Position numbers and translations under genes: made by a program | Assembly (NCBI RefSeq): GCF_029210365.1 | Contig: NZ_JARGES010000055.1 | Coordinates: forward strand, 1 to 64,000 | Direction of reading: 5' to 3' | Source of the DNA: Mesorhizobium sp. YIM 152430 | Lineage (GTDB): Bacteria; Pseudomonadota; Alphaproteobacteria; Rhizobiales; Rhizobiaceae | Length of the DNA: 64,000 nucleotides | Shown: piece by piece, positions 18,688-29,081 of the stretch | How the letters are laid out: each line of letters starts with the position of its first letter | How positions within the stretch are numbered: the first letter of the stretch is position 1 | The notes under the pieces: model-generated | Seen by the model: only the letters and a program-made list of their open reading frames with translations | What the model was told of the DNA's origin: nothing | Database searches by the model: none

Positions 18688-19785
18688 ATGGCGGAACCGG
18701 GCGAACTGAAACGACTCCCACTACACGATCTGCACGCGGATGCGGGCGCGAAGTTCGGCGGATTCGCCGGCTGGTCGATGCCACTGACCTATCCGGCCGG
18801 CGTGATGAAAGAACACCTCCACTGCCGCGAGGCGGCGGGGCTGTTCGACATCTCCCACATGAAGCTGTTTGTCGTGTCGGGCCGTGAGGCAGCGGCAGCA
18901 TTGTCCCGTGCCTGCCCTATCGAGGCCGATGCGCTGGCGGTCGGCCAATCGAAATACACCTTTTTCCTGAATGACGATGCCGGCATCCTCGACGATCTGA
19001 TCGTCACGCGGGTCGGCGACGAGCGCTTCGTCGTCGTCGCCAATGCTGGAAATGCGGTAGCCGACGAGGCGCATCTGCGCGAAGTCGCATCGGGTTTCGA
19101 CTGCATTGTCGAGGCGCTCGACCGTGTGTTCCTGGCCTTGCAGGGGCCAAAGGCAGAGGCGGTCGCGCGCGACGCCGGGCTTGAGATCGACAGCCTCGCC
19201 TTCATGAACGGCAGGGAAACCGCCGATGGCGGGTTCCTTGCGCGCAGCGGCTACACCGGCGAGGACGGGTTCGAGATCGCGGTGCCGCTCGATGCGGCGC
19301 AGGCGCTGGCCGAAAAACTTCTCGCTGACGAACGCGTCGAGTGGATCGGGCTTGCCGCACGCGACAGCCTGCGTCTCGAGGCCGGACTGTGCCTGCACGG
19401 TCAGGACATCGCGCCGGACACCGACCCGGTCGATGCCGGCCTGACATGGGCGATCCCCAAGGCGCTGCGCGCCGGCGGAAGCTATATCGGCGCCGACGCG
19501 CTCGCCGCCGCGATCGCCGCAGGCCCGTGCCGCAAGCGGGTCGGCCTGAAGCCCGAGGGCCGCCAGCCGGTGCGTGCCGGCGCCGCGCTCGTCGATGGCG
19601 ACGGCAAGCCGGTCGGCGCGGTCACGTCGGGCGGCTTCGGCCCCTCTTTCGGCGGACCCATCGCCATGGGCAGCGTCGATGTCGACGCGCTCCACAATCC
19701 GATTTTCGCGGAGGTGCGCGGCAATCGCCTGCCTCTTTCGCTCCACCCGCTTCCGTTTCAGCCACATCACATGCGCAAAGGATGA
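18688..19785 (+). CDS. gcvT: Glycine cleavage system T protein (aminomethyltransferase)
   Basis: This 365-residue protein transfers the methylene group of the aminomethyl-lipoyl H protein to tetrahydrofolate and releases ammonia. [13 protein letters not shown] near residues 25-37 and [10 protein letters not shown] near 52-61 are conserved T-protein segments, and the folate-binding region has [10 protein letters not shown] near 188-197. The start is at 18688 because GGAGG lies five bases upstream; an ATG at 18664 is less likely. It is the first gene after the glycine riboswitch, and its stop overlaps an ATGA before gcvH. Confidence 0.95.
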   Translation: MAEPGELKRLPLHDLHADAGAKFGGFAGWSMPLTYPAGVMKEHLHCREAAGLFDISHMKLFVVSGREAAAALSRACPIEADALAVGQSKYTFFLNDDAGILDDLIVTRVGDERFVVVANAGNAVADEAHLREVASGFDCIVEALDRVFLALQGPKAEAVARDAGLEIDSLAFMNGRETADGGFLARSGYTGEDGFEIAVPLDAAQALAEKLLADERVEWIGLAARDSLRLEAGLCLHGQDIAPDTDPVDAGLTWAIPKALRAGGSYIGADALAAAIAAGPCRKRVGLKPEGRQPVRAGAALVDGDGKPVGAVTSGGFGPSFGGPIAMGSVDVDALHNPIFAEVRGNRLPLSLHPLPFQPHHMRKG

Positions 19786-19790
19786 CGCAG

Positions 19791-20159
19791 ATGGCCCAGA
19801 CCTACTTCACCGAAGACCATGAATGGATCCGCGTCGAGGGCGACATCGCGACGGTCGGCATCACCAATTACGCGCAGGAACAACTCGGCGATCTCGTCTT
19901 CGTCGAACTGCCCGAGAAAGGCCGGACCATCGACAAGGGCGACACCGTGGTCGTCGTCGAATCGGTCAAGGCCGCGTCCGATGTCTATGCGCCGCTCGCT
20001 GGCGAGGTGACGGAGGTCAATGACGGGCTTTCGGACAATCCCGGTCTTGTCAATTCGGCCGCCGAAAAGGATGGCTGGCTGTGGAAGATGAAGCTTGCCG
20101 ACAAGGCCGCGCTCGACGGCCTGATGGACCGCGCCGCCTATGACGCGACGACGGCCTGA
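19791..20159 (+). CDS. gcvH: Glycine cleavage system H protein
   Basis: The 122-residue lipoyl carrier begins [14 protein letters not shown] and has the lipoylation site Lys60 in [16 protein letters not shown]. It shuttles the aminomethyl group between the P, T and L proteins. The start at 19791 is preferred because AAAGGA lies eight bases before it; an ATG at 19782 that overlaps the gcvT stop would add three residues. It is followed by gcvP after 13 bases. Confidence 0.96.
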   Translation: MAQTYFTEDHEWIRVEGDIATVGITNYAQEQLGDLVFVELPEKGRTIDKGDTVVVVESVKAASDVYAPLAGEVTEVNDGLSDNPGLVNSAAEKDGWLWKMKLADKAALDGLMDRAAYDATTA

Positions 20160-20172
20160 CGGAGATCGACCG

Positions 20173-22959
20173 ATGAGCACCAGCTTTGCCAATCGCCATA
20201 TCGGCCCCGGCCCGGCCGACCAGCGCGACATGCTGAAAACTCTGGGCGTCACCTCCATCGACACGCTGATCAGTCAGGCCGTGCCGAAATCGATCCGGCT
20301 GGAGGGACCGCTCGACCTGCCGGCGCCAGCCAGCGAACAGGAGGCGCTCGCCGAGCTATCCGGCATGATGGACAAGAACGTCGTCGCGAAAAGCTTCATC
20401 GGCGCCGGATATCACGGCACCCATGTTCCGCCGGTCATCCAGCGCAATCTCTTCGAGAACCCGGCCTGGTACACGGCCTACACGCCCTATCAGGCGGAAA
20501 TCAGCCAGGGACGGCTGGAGATGCTGTTCCATTTCCAGACGCTGGTAACGGAACTGACCGGCCTGCCGGTCGCCTCCTCCTCGCTGCTCGACGAAGCGAC
20601 GGCGGTGGCCGAGGCAGTCGGCATCGCCTTTCGCCATCACCGGATGAAGCGCCTGAAAATCTCGATCGCGGGCGCCTTGCATCCGCAGACGCTCGACGTG
20701 GTCGAGACGCGCGCCGAGCCGCTTGGCATTGCCATCGGGTGTGACCCCGTCGATGACGAGACGGCGGCGCTGATCATCCCCTGGCCGGACACCAACGGCG
20801 TCTTTGGCGAGCACAAGGACGAGATCACCAGGGCCAAGGCGGCGGGCGCGGTCGTCATCTTCGTCGCCGATCCGCTGGCGCTGACGATCACGCAGGCGCC
20901 GGCCTCGCTCGGTGCGGAAATCGCGGTCGGCTCGATGCAGCGCTTTGGAGTGCCGATGGGCAATGGCGGGCCGCACGCGGCCTATTGCGCCGTCGAGGAC
21001 AGGTTCACCCGGCTGATGCCGGGCCGGCTCGTCGGCCAGTCGCTCGATGCGGGCGGCCGCGTCGGCTACCGCCTCGCGCTCCAGACGCGCGAACAGCACA
21101 TCCGCCGCGACAAGGCGACCTCCAACATCTGCACCGCGCAGGCCCTGCTCGCCAACATGGCGGCTGCCTATGCGGTCTGGCACGGGCCGCACGGTTTGCA
21201 GGAAATCGCGAACCGCATCCATGGCTTCGCGGCGCGGCTTCATGCAGGGCTCAAGACCAAGGGCATCGAGGTCGCGAGCGACCGCTTCTTTGACACGGTC
21301 ACCGTGACGACGAAGCACGCCGAAGCGATTGTCGAGAAGACGATGGAGCGCGGCCTGTGGCTGCGCGACTTCGAGGACGGCCGGATCGGCATCAGCTTCG
21401 ACGAAACCTCGACGGAGGCCGACCTTGCCGCCATCGCCGACCTCTTCGGCGTGAAACTGCCGAAAGCGGCGGATGCGCGACTGCCCGGATCGCGCTCGGG
21501 CTCGTTCATGAGCCAGCCGGTCTTCCACGAGAACCGCTCTGAAACCGAGATGATGCGCTTCCTGCGCCGCCTCGCCGACAAGGACCTGGCGCTCGACCGG
21601 GCGATGATCCCGCTCGGCTCCTGCACGATGAAGCTCAATGCGGCGGCCGAGATGATGCCGGTGAGCTGGGCCGGTGTCGCCAACCTCCACCCATTCGCGC
21701 CGGAAGGCAGCGCCGAGGGCTACAAGGCGATGTTCGACCAGCTCGAAAAATGGCTGGCCGAGATCACCGGCTTCGACGCGGTATCCTTGCAGCCGAACGC
21801 CGGCAGCCAGGGCGAATATGCGGGCCTTCTCGCCATCCGCCGCTATCACCGGGCGCGGGGCGACGAACAGCGCACCGTCTGCCTGATCCCCTCCTCCGCC
21901 CACGGAACCAATCCGGCCAGCGCTTCGATGGCGGGGATGGACATCGTCGTCGTCAAATGCACCGACCATGGCGACATCGACTTCGACGACCTGAAGGCGA
22001 AGGCCGATCAACATGCCGAGCGGCTGGCGGCGCTTATGCTGACCTACCCCTCGACGCATGGCGTGTTCGAGGAAGGCGTCCGCGACATCTGCAAGATCGT
22101 CCACGACCATGGCGGTCAGGTTTATTTCGACGGCGCGAACCTGAACGCGATGGTCGGCCTCGCGCGGCCGGGCGACCTCGGCGCCGATGTCTGCCACATG
22201 AATCTGCACAAGACCTTCTGCATTCCCCATGGCGGCGGCGGACCGGGCATCGGGCCGATCGGCGTCAAGGCGCATCTGGCGAAGTTCCTGCCGGGCCATG
22301 TCGCGGACGGCTCGCGCCATGCGGTGGCGGCTGCGCCCTTCGGATCGGCCTCGATCCTGCCGATCACCTGGATGTATATCCGCATGATGGGTGCGCCGGG
22401 CCTGAAGCGCGCGACGGAACTTGCGATTCTTTCGGCCAACTACATCGCCGAACGTCTGGAGCCGCATTTTCCGGTGCTCTATCGCGGCCGCAACGGGCGC
22501 GTCGCGCATGAGTGCATTCTCGACACGCGGGTCTTGAAGGAAAGCGCGGGCGTTTCGGTGGAGGACATCGCCAAGCGCCTGATCGACTATGGCTTCCACG
22601 CGCCGACCATGTCGTGGCCGGTCGCGGGCACGCTGATGGTCGAGCCGACGGAATCGGAGCCCAAGGCAGAGGTGGACCGTTTCTGCGACGCCATGATCGC
22701 CATTGCCGGCGAGGCTGCAAATGTGGCCGACGGCAAGTGGCCGAAGGACGACAATCCGCTCGTCAATGCCCCTCATCCGGCGATCGACGTGATGGCGGCG
22801 GAATGGGCGCATCCTTATTCGCGAACCGAGGCGGCCTTCCCGGCCGGAGACGCGAACATGGCGTCGAAATACTGGCCGCCCGTCTCGCGCATCGACAATG
22901 TCGCGGGCGACCGCAACCTCGTCTGCTCGTGCCCGCCGATGGAGGCGCTGGCGAGTTGA
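20173..22959 (+). CDS. gcvP: Glycine dehydrogenase (decarboxylating), P protein
   Basis: This 928-residue PLP enzyme decarboxylates glycine and loads the remaining aminomethyl group on lipoyl-GcvH. It begins [17 protein letters not shown] as is usual. The PLP lysine is Lys680 in [17 protein letters not shown], and the glycine-rich loop follows directly. Both pseudo-repeat halves are present in one chain, as in proteobacteria. ATG 20173 has GGAGA eight bases upstream. With gcvT and gcvH it forms a riboswitch-controlled operon that ends at a terminator; gcvL is not here, being supplied by a shared lipoamide dehydrogenase. Confidence 0.97.
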   Translation: MSTSFANRHIGPGPADQRDMLKTLGVTSIDTLISQAVPKSIRLEGPLDLPAPASEQEALAELSGMMDKNVVAKSFIGAGYHGTHVPPVIQRNLFENPAWYTAYTPYQAEISQGRLEMLFHFQTLVTELTGLPVASSSLLDEATAVAEAVGIAFRHHRMKRLKISIAGALHPQTLDVVETRAEPLGIAIGCDPVDDETAALIIPWPDTNGVFGEHKDEITRAKAAGAVVIFVADPLALTITQAPASLGAEIAVGSMQRFGVPMGNGGPHAAYCAVEDRFTRLMPGRLVGQSLDAGGRVGYRLALQTREQHIRRDKATSNICTAQALLANMAAAYAVWHGPHGLQEIANRIHGFAARLHAGLKTKGIEVASDRFFDTVTVTTKHAEAIVEKTMERGLWLRDFEDGRIGISFDETSTEADLAAIADLFGVKLPKAADARLPGSRSGSFMSQPVFHENRSETEMMRFLRRLADKDLALDRAMIPLGSCTMKLNAAAEMMPVSWAGVANLHPFAPEGSAEGYKAMFDQLEKWLAEITGFDAVSLQPNAGSQGEYAGLLAIRRYHRARGDEQRTVCLIPSSAHGTNPASASMAGMDIVVVKCTDHGDIDFDDLKAKADQHAERLAALMLTYPSTHGVFEEGVRDICKIVHDHGGQVYFDGANLNAMVGLARPGDLGADVCHMNLHKTFCIPHGGGGPGIGPIGVKAHLAKFLPGHVADGSRHAVAAAPFGSASILPITWMYIRMMGAPGLKRATELAILSANYIAERLEPHFPVLYRGRNGRVAHECILDTRVLKESAGVSVEDIAKRLIDYGFHAPTMSWPVAGTLMVEPTESEPKAEVDRFCDAMIAIAGEAANVADGKWPKDDNPLVNAPHPAIDVMAAEWAHPYSRTEAAFPAGDANMASKYWPPVSRIDNVAGDRNLVCSCPPMEALAS

Positions 22960-22964
22960 CGTCA

Positions 22965-23040
22965 GGGGCGCGACCTTCGATTCGGCAAGGCGCGCTCCCA
23001 ATTGCCTGTGGACGAATCGAGAACGCGCCCCTTCATTTTT
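22965..23040 (+). terminator. Terminator of the gcv operon
   Basis: GGGGCGCG at 22965-22972 pairs with CGCGCCCC at 23024-23031. A second stem, TCGATTCG with CGAATCGA, lies inside it after a small internal loop. The hairpin is followed by a run of five Ts at 23036-23040. It starts six bases after the gcvP stop. Confidence 0.8.
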
Positions 23041-23131
23041 GCCGCGATCTCCTGCATTAGACTGGCCGCGGCTAGGATGACAGCCGCGCGAGAACGCTCG
23101 ATCTGATTCGCGAACGGACCACGCCTCCGCC

Positions 23132-25198
23132 ATGGACGACAACAACGACCTCTTCGGTGACCTCGCTGCCCCGACGCCGACCAAGCCGGCCGCGCGACCT
23201 GCCGACCCGATCGTGGCTGCTGCCAGGCGCGCCGGCACCGCGGCACCGGCGGTCGGAGCAAAGGATGCCAGCGACGGCTACAGCGCGGCCGACATCGAGG
23301 TTCTGGAGGGGCTGGAGCCGGTGCGCCGGCGGCCGGGCATGTATATCGGCGGCACCGACGAAAAGGCGCTGCATCACCTTTTCGCCGAGGTCATCGACAA
23401 TTCGATGGACGAGGCGGTGGCAGGCCACGCGACCTTCATCGAGGTCGAACTAGACGCGGACGGGTTTCTGTCGGTGACGGACAATGGTCGCGGCATTCCG
23501 GTCGACCCGCATCCGAAGTTCAAGGAAAAATCGGCGCTCGAAGTCATCATGACGACGCTGCACGCGGGCGGAAAGTTCGATTCGAAGGTCTATGAGACGT
23601 CGGGCGGCCTGCACGGCGTCGGCGTCTCGGTCGTCAATGCGCTGTCGGACGATCTGGAGGTCGAGGTTGCGCGCGGGCGCAAGCTCTACCGCCAGCGTTT
23701 CTCGCGCGGCATCGCGCAAGGCGGGCTGGAATTTCTCGGCGACGTGCAGAACCGGCGCGGCACCAGGGTTCGGTTTCATCCAGACGCGCAGATCTTCGGG
23801 GCGAATGCCCGTTTCGAGCCGGCACGGCTCTACAAGATGGCGCGCTCAAAAGCCTATCTCTTCGGCGGCGTCGAGATCCGCTGGTCGTGCGACCCCGCGC
23901 TGATCGGTGAGAAGGACAAGACGCCCGACAAGGCGACCTTCCATTTTCCCGGCGGGCTGAAAGACTATCTGCTCGCCTCGCTGGGCTCGGAATATCAGGT
24001 TACGCGCGAACCCTTTGCCGGCAAGAGCGAAAAGGCGAACGGGCATGGTTCGCTCGAATGGGCAATCACCTGGCATGGCGGGGACGGTTTCCTCAATTCC
24101 TACTGCAACACCATTCCCACGCCCGAGGGTGGCACGCACGAAACGGGCTTGCGCAATGCGCTTTTGCGCGGCCTGCGCGCCTATGCCGAACTGACCGGCA
24201 ACAAGCGCGTCTCGGTCGTCACCGCCGAAGACGTGATGATCTCTGCGGCAGGAATGCTCTCCGTCTTCATCCGCGAGCCGGAATTCGTCGGCCAGACAAA
24301 GGACAGGCTGGCGACCGGCGAGGCGCAGCGCATCGTCGAGAACGCGGTGCGCGACCCGTTCGATCACTGGCTCGCCGACAATCCGCAGGAAGCCTCCAAG
24401 CTTCTCGAATGGGTGATCGCGCGCGCCGACGAACGCGTGAAGCGGCGCCAGGAAAAGGAAGTCAGCCGCAAGAGCGCGGTGCGCAAGCTGCGCCTGCCGG
24501 GCAAGCTCGCCGACTGCACGCAGAACGCGGCGGCCGGAGCCGAACTCTTCATCGTCGAGGGCGATTCGGCCGGCGGCTCCGCCAAGCAGGCGCGCGACCG
24601 GGCGAGCCAGGCCGTGCTGCCGCTGCGCGGCAAGATCCTGAACGTGGCGAGCGCGGGCCGGGAGAAGCTGACCGCCAACCAGCAGATCGCCGATCTGATC
24701 CAGGCGCTCGGCTGCGGCACGCGGTCGAAATACCGCGAGGAGGATCTGCGCTACGACCGCGTGATCATCATGACCGACGCGGATGTCGACGGCGCGCATA
24801 TCGCCTCGCTGCTGATCACCTTCTTCTACCAGGAAATGCCGGAACTGGTGCGCGGCGGTCACCTCTACATGGCCGTGCCGCCGCTCTACAAGCTGACGCA
24901 GGGCGGCAAGACGATGTATGCGCGCGACGACGCGCATAAGGAGGAACTTTTGCGCACCGAATTCACCGGGCGCGGCAAGGTCGAGCTCGGCCGGTTCAAG
25001 GGCCTTGGCGAGATGCTGGCGAGCCAGCTCAAGGAAACGACCATGGACCCGAGGAAGCGAACGCTCTTGCGCGTCGAAGTCCAGGAGAACGAAGACGCCA
25101 CCAAGGCGTCCATGGACGCGCTGATGGGCACCAAGCCCGAACTGCGCTTCCGCTTCATCCAGGACAATGCCGAATTCGCGGGCGAACTCGATATCTAG
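23132..25198 (+). CDS. parE: DNA topoisomerase IV subunit B
   Basis: The 688-residue type IIA topoisomerase ATPase subunit has the GHKL ATP site (EVIDNSMDEAVAG near residues 86-98, DNGRGIP near 112, and GGLHGVGVSVVNA near 158). The TOPRIM domain has EGDSAGGSAKQARDR near 476 and the metal site DADVDGAHI. It lacks the extra insert typical of GyrB, and the YETSGGLHGVG and RPGMYIGGTDE context fits ParE. With ParC it decatenates daughter chromosomes. The acidic, Pro/Ala-rich first 45 residues precede the core. It ends in a CTAG shared with the convergent gene. Confidence 0.93.
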   Translation: MDDNNDLFGDLAAPTPTKPAARPADPIVAAARRAGTAAPAVGAKDASDGYSAADIEVLEGLEPVRRRPGMYIGGTDEKALHHLFAEVIDNSMDEAVAGHATFIEVELDADGFLSVTDNGRGIPVDPHPKFKEKSALEVIMTTLHAGGKFDSKVYETSGGLHGVGVSVVNALSDDLEVEVARGRKLYRQRFSRGIAQGGLEFLGDVQNRRGTRVRFHPDAQIFGANARFEPARLYKMARSKAYLFGGVEIRWSCDPALIGEKDKTPDKATFHFPGGLKDYLLASLGSEYQVTREPFAGKSEKANGHGSLEWAITWHGGDGFLNSYCNTIPTPEGGTHETGLRNALLRGLRAYAELTGNKRVSVVTAEDVMISAAGMLSVFIREPEFVGQTKDRLATGEAQRIVENAVRDPFDHWLADNPQEASKLLEWVIARADERVKRRQEKEVSRKSAVRKLRLPGKLADCTQNAAAGAELFIVEGDSAGGSAKQARDRASQAVLPLRGKILNVASAGREKLTANQQIADLIQALGCGTRSKYREEDLRYDRVIIMTDADVDGAHIASLLITFFYQEMPELVRGGHLYMAVPPLYKLTQGGKTMYARDDAHKEELLRTEFTGRGKVELGRFKGLGEMLASQLKETTMDPRKRTLLRVEVQENEDATKASMDALMGTKPELRFRFIQDNAEFAGELDI

Positions 25199-26316
25199 GC
25201 GGCTATTCTCACCGTTTCGGTGGCTGCCGAGCGCATCGCGTCAGCTTGCACCTGCCGCAGAAGGCTGACGATCGGACCGGCCTGCGACGCGTTTTCATCG
25301 CCAATCGCGTCGATCATCGCCTGGCTGGCCTCGCGCACGCCCGCGATGCGGTCCCCGCGCGCAACCCCGCGCCAGACATGGATGGCGCCGACGAGCGGCC
25401 GGTGGATCGGTGCGGCGAGACGCGCCTTGTCGAAGAGCGCGGTGATCGCAAGATCGCGCCCCGAAACGAGGATCGTGCGAACCCGCTCCTGAGGGACGGC
25501 GGCAAGGTGAGCAACGAGATGGACGAAGAACTCCATCTTGCCGAGCGCCATGCAGCGCAGGACGAAGGCGGTGGTCAGATGGCCCGCCTCTCTCAGGCGG
25601 CTGACGAGGTCGGACATGTCCGCCGGCCGTGTGCCTTCGACGAGGGCGATGGTCGAGCGGGCCATCGCATCGCGGGTGACCCGCGCCGCGCGATCCGAAC
25701 CGATCACCGCCTTGACGAAAGTCGACTGGCTGAGGACGTCGCCGATGCTGGCGAGCAGGCGGTGCCGGCAATCGACGGGCAGCCGCGCCTGCCGGATCAG
25801 GATCTCGCGCAATTCGGCCTCCGTACCGAAGCGCTCGACCATCTGGCGGAAGGCCGAGGGCAGGATTTCGGCATCGTCGTTGCGGGCAAGTTCGATGACG
25901 GCTTCGCGCGAACCGAATGCGCAAAGCGCGGCGGCAAGACCGGGCGCAAGAGCGGCGCGGCGGGCGATCACGGCCTGGCCGCGCGCATCGAGCATGACGA
26001 CGAGTTCGACCAGATCGTTTTCGGTCAGAAGCGGCGAACGCAGGAGGATCGGCGCGGCGACGGACGGCTGGTCCTTGGCCAGATGCAGGACGATGTGAAG
26101 CGGCGCGCGGCGGCTGCCCGCGAGGGCGCTGGCGATGGCGCCGCGAACGTTCGGCGACGGGTCTTCGGCAAGAAGGGTGAGCGCCGAAATTGCGGCATGG
26201 CGATCCTCGCGCGGCGTTTCAGCGGCGACAACGGTGTTGGCGAGATATTCGGCCGCAGTGGCGCGTTCGCTGGCGCGCGTCGAGCGCAGATATGTTTCCG
26301 CGATTGCCGTCGTCAC
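25195..26316 (-). CDS. DUF2336 family protein
   Basis: The 373-residue protein is almost wholly alpha-helical, with HEAT-like helical pairs, for example DRHAAISALTLLAEDPSPNVRGAIASAL split across residues 37-64. It fits DUF2336, a family found in alphaproteobacteria and of unknown function. There is no signal peptide or membrane segment, so it is cytosolic. Its stop interlocks with that of parE in a four-base overlap. It is divergent from the MaoC gene, with a 105-base gap. Confidence 0.75.
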   Translation of the reverse strand: MTTAIAETYLRSTRASERATAAEYLANTVVAAETPREDRHAAISALTLLAEDPSPNVRGAIASALAGSRRAPLHIVLHLAKDQPSVAAPILLRSPLLTENDLVELVVMLDARGQAVIARRAALAPGLAAALCAFGSREAVIELARNDDAEILPSAFRQMVERFGTEAELREILIRQARLPVDCRHRLLASIGDVLSQSTFVKAVIGSDRAARVTRDAMARSTIALVEGTRPADMSDLVSRLREAGHLTTAFVLRCMALGKMEFFVHLVAHLAAVPQERVRTILVSGRDLAITALFDKARLAAPIHRPLVGAIHVWRGVARGDRIAGVREASQAMIDAIGDENASQAGPIVSLLRQVQADAMRSAATETVRIAA

Positions 26317-26421
26317 GCCCGTCCCCTTCGCAAACTATGCGTGGACGCTAGCGCGAATTGGTTTACGAACGGTTCACCATGTTCTTTAACGCGTCATGTT
26401 CGCGATCAGGAGAAGCCGTTC

Positions 26422-26874
26422 ATGGCAGGACTTTACCTCGAGGAATTCGTGCCGGGACAAATCATCCGGCACACGCTGACCAAGTCCATCACCGAGAGCG
26501 ACAATATGCTGTTCTCGGTGATGACGCTGAACCCGCAGCCGCTCCACATCGATTTCGATTTCGCGGCGAAAAGCGAATGGGGAAAGCCGCTCGTCAATTC
26601 GCTGTTCACGCTCGGCCTGATGATCGGCATCTCGGTGCATGACACCACGCTCGGCACGACGATCGGAAATCTCGGCATGACCGACACGGTGTTTCCGCAT
26701 CCGCTCTTCCATGGCGACACGGTGCGCGTCGAGACCGAGGTGAAGAGCGTGCGGCCGTCGAAGTCGAAGGCCGATCGCGGCATCATCGAATTCGAGCACC
26801 GGGCCTATAACCAGAACGACGTGCTGGTCGCGAAATGCACGCGCCAGGCCATGATGCTGAGGAGGCCCGTCTGA
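26422..26874 (+). CDS. MaoC family (R)-hydratase-like protein
   Basis: This 150-residue hot-dog fold protein has the hydratase-2 signature: Asp in ESDNMLFS near residue 28 and His in NPQPLHIDFDFA near 42, followed by GKPLVNSLFTLGL. MaoC members hydrate trans-2-enoyl-CoA or branched unsaturated thioesters. The start has AGGAGAAG ten bases upstream. The stop overlaps the ATG of the CoA-ester lyase (TGATG), so a joint role on one CoA ester is likely, for example hydration followed by retro-aldol or thioester cleavage. The exact substrate is inferred and not proven. Confidence 0.85.
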   Translation: MAGLYLEEFVPGQIIRHTLTKSITESDNMLFSVMTLNPQPLHIDFDFAAKSEWGKPLVNSLFTLGLMIGISVHDTTLGTTIGNLGMTDTVFPHPLFHGDTVRVETEVKSVRPSKSKADRGIIEFEHRAYNQNDVLVAKCTRQAMMLRRPV

Positions 26875-27746
26875 TGCGCTCCATGCTCTTCGTGCCCGGC
26901 GATTCGGAGCGCAAACTCGACAAAGGGCTCGGTTCCGGCGCCGACGCGCTGATTCTCGATCTGGAGGATTCGGTTTCGGCTGCGAACAAGCCGGCCGCGC
27001 GCGAACTGTCACATGACTTCGTCGCGAAGCGCCGGCCGGGCGGTCCGCAACTGATCGTGCGCGTCAACGACCTGACGACCGGCCTCACCGACGACGACCT
27101 CGCGGCCGTGATGGCCGCGCGGCCCGATGCGATCATGCTGCCCAAATGCAGCGGCTATGCCGATCTGGAGCATCTGTCGGCCAAGCTGCGCGTCCACGAG
27201 GCCGATCACGGCATCGAGGATGGGGCGACGCAGATCATTCCCATCATCACCGAAACGGGTGCCGGCGTCCTCGCCGCCGCGACCTACCGCGCCCATGCGC
27301 GGCTCGGCGCGCTGACCTGGGGCGCGGAGGACCTGTCGGCCGATATCGGTGCAAGCGCGACGCGCGACGAGACGGGCGCCTATACGGACCTTTTCAGTCT
27401 TGCGCGCGCGGTGACGCTGCTTGCGGCGAGCGCCGCGCAGGCCGCCGCGATCGACACGGTGTTTCCGAATTTCCGTGACGAGGACGGATTTCGTGCCGAC
27501 TGCGTTGCCGGCATCCGCGACGGCTTTACCGGGCGCATGGCGATTCATCCGGCGCAGGTTCCGATCATCAACGAGGTCTTCACGCCCTCCGTCGAGGCCG
27601 TCGCCCACGCCCGCGCGGTGATCGCGGCTTTCGCGGCGGCCGGCAATCCCGGCGTCGTCGCCATCGACGGCGCGATGTTCGACCGCCCGCATCTCAAGCG
27701 CGCCGAGCGGCTGATCGCCCGCGCGGCCGCCGCCGGAATCGCCTAA
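26874..27746 (+). CDS. CitE-like CoA ester lyase (HpcH/HpaI family)
   Basis: The 290-residue TIM-barrel protein starts with RSMLFVPGDSERKLDKG and has LILDLEDSV near residues 26-34, IMLPKCSG near 86, and WGAEDLSADIGA near 150. The acidic residues of these motifs bind Mg2+ in citrate lyase beta, malyl-CoA and methylmalyl-CoA lyases. The C-terminal KRAERLIARA follows the family. It is coupled to the MaoC gene by TGATG. Whether it cleaves malyl-CoA, methylmalyl-CoA or citramalyl-CoA cannot be told. Its stop overlaps that of the convergent gene by four bases. Confidence 0.85.
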   Translation: MRSMLFVPGDSERKLDKGLGSGADALILDLEDSVSAANKPAARELSHDFVAKRRPGGPQLIVRVNDLTTGLTDDDLAAVMAARPDAIMLPKCSGYADLEHLSAKLRVHEADHGIEDGATQIIPIITETGAGVLAAATYRAHARLGALTWGAEDLSADIGASATRDETGAYTDLFSLARAVTLLAASAAQAAAIDTVFPNFRDEDGFRADCVAGIRDGFTGRMAIHPAQVPIINEVFTPSVEAVAHARAVIAAFAAAGNPGVVAIDGAMFDRPHLKRAERLIARAAAAGIA

Positions 27747-28351
27747 TCGGCCTTCCAGCGCGGACGGCGCATGGCGAAGGTCTCGGTGACGGAGGTATAA
27801 TCCATGTAGCCGAGGCGGGCGAGATTGCCTGCCTTGACGACATCGAAGAGGCCGTTGGTGAGGACATCGTCGTCGATATGGACGCCGACGACCTCGCCGA
27901 TGACCACGGTCGCGGCGGACGGCTTTCCGTCATGGCCGACGGGTCGGAAGATCTGCGTGACCTTGCATTCGAGCGCGGCGTGGGCGCTCGCCACGCGCGG
28001 CGGAGCGACGAGCCTCGACGGCGCGGTTTGAAGCTTCGCGTAGTCGAACTCGCTCATCCCGTGCGGCGCATCGACCGCGCTGGCATTCATCGCCTCGGCG
28101 AGATCACGGCTGGCGAGATTGATGACGAATTCGCCCGTCGCGCGACAGTTGACGACGCTGTCCTTCTCGCCTTCCGACGAGAACATGACCAGGAAGGGCG
28201 CGGTCGTCAGCGCGTTGAAGAATGAATAGGGCGCAAGGTTGAGAGCGCCCGCGCCGGACAGGGTCGAAACCCAGCCGATCGGCCGCGGCGAGACGATCGC
28301 CTTCGACGGGTCATGTGGCAGGCCGTGGCCGTTCTTCGGCTCGTAAAACAT
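27743..28351 (-). CDS. Flavin reductase-like, FMN-binding protein
   Basis: The 202-residue protein fits the flavin reductase-like family: AIVSPRPIGWVSTLSGAGALNLAPYSFFNALTTAPFLV runs from about residue 17 to 54 and includes the RPIGWVST and NLAPYS FMN-contact motifs. Members bind FMN and reduce it or serve as oxidoreductases. The ATG overlaps the stop of the nitroreductase gene (TGATG), so both flavoproteins are probably made together. Its stop interlocks with that of the CoA-ester lyase. Confidence 0.85.
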   Translation of the reverse strand: MFYEPKNGHGLPHDPSKAIVSPRPIGWVSTLSGAGALNLAPYSFFNALTTAPFLVMFSSEGEKDSVVNCRATGEFVINLASRDLAEAMNASAVDAPHGMSEFDYAKLQTAPSRLVAPPRVASAHAALECKVTQIFRPVGHDGKPSAATVVIGEVVGVHIDDDVLTNGLFDVVKAGNLARLGYMDYTSVTETFAMRRPRWKAD

Positions 28352-28929
28352 CAGGAATCGGCTCCGAATTCGGTGATCAGCGCATCGAGATCGGGGCGCG
28401 GGCGCTCGAACGCCTCGCCCTCGAAACTGCCGATATGGACGAAGCCGATGACGCGCTCCGGCGGCTTCAGGCCGAGGATCGCCCGCCCCTCCTCCAGGTC
28501 CGAATACCAGTTGGTGATCCAGTTCGCGCCATAGCCCATGGCGCTCGCGGCAACGAGGAGGTTCATCGCGACGGCACCGCCGGACAGGAACATCTCCCAT
28601 TGCGGAATTTTCGGATTGTCGCGCGGAACGTGGACGACGCCGATCACCAGCGGCGCGCGCGAAAAGCGTGTGCGCTCCTGCTCGCGGCGCGCATCGGTGA
28701 GCGGTCCTTCGCGCTTCTCGGCCAGTTCGGCCAGTTTCTCGCCCACCCGCTCCCGCGCATCGCCGCGATAGAGGATGAACCGCCAGGGCGCCAGGCGGCC
28801 ATGATCGGGCACTCGTGCTGCGATGGTCAGGAGCGTGCGGATCTCGTCATCCGAGGGGCCGGGGCCATTCAACTCGGCAATGGGGGCGGACTTCCTGTTG
28901 AGAAGGAATTCGATCGTCGAAGACGTCAA
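28351..28929 (-). CDS. Nitroreductase family protein (YdjA-like)
   Basis: The product (192 residues from this TTG) has nitroreductase motifs: LLNRKSAP near residue 9, ARVPDHGRLAPWRFILYRG near 38-56, and a late GYGANWITNW that lines the FMN site. The short form and PDHGRL resemble YdjA. It should bind FMN and reduce nitro or quinone compounds with NAD(P)H. TTG 28929 is preferred because GGAAGAGGA stands about eight bases upstream; ATG 28977 and TTG 28983 are in frame. It is coupled to the flavin reductase gene. Confidence 0.85.
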   Translation of the reverse strand: MTSSTIEFLLNRKSAPIAELNGPGPSDDEIRTLLTIAARVPDHGRLAPWRFILYRGDARERVGEKLAELAEKREGPLTDARREQERTRFSRAPLVIGVVHVPRDNPKIPQWEMFLSGGAVAMNLLVAASAMGYGANWITNWYSDLEEGRAILGLKPPERVIGFVHIGSFEGEAFERPRPDLDALITEFGADS

Positions 28930-29081
28930 ATCGTGTTTTCCTCTTCCAAGGGATTGAATCGGCGGGAATAACGGCATTCGCAAGATGGAAAGCCGACCTC
29001 CCCGCCCTGTCGGAGAGCCTTGAAATTGCCACCGCTTTCGGGTTCAACGCAAGGTATGTTTCCTGTGCCAGACCGTTCACA

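Noticed and set aside
20356-23238. A long minus-strand frame opposite gcvP
   Set aside because: It has no recognisable domain and strongly biased Arg/Ala/Asp composition; gcvP is unambiguous on the plus strand.
26376-26395. A second SOS box before the MaoC gene
   Set aside because: Two GTTC units are present but the spacing is five, not seven, bases.
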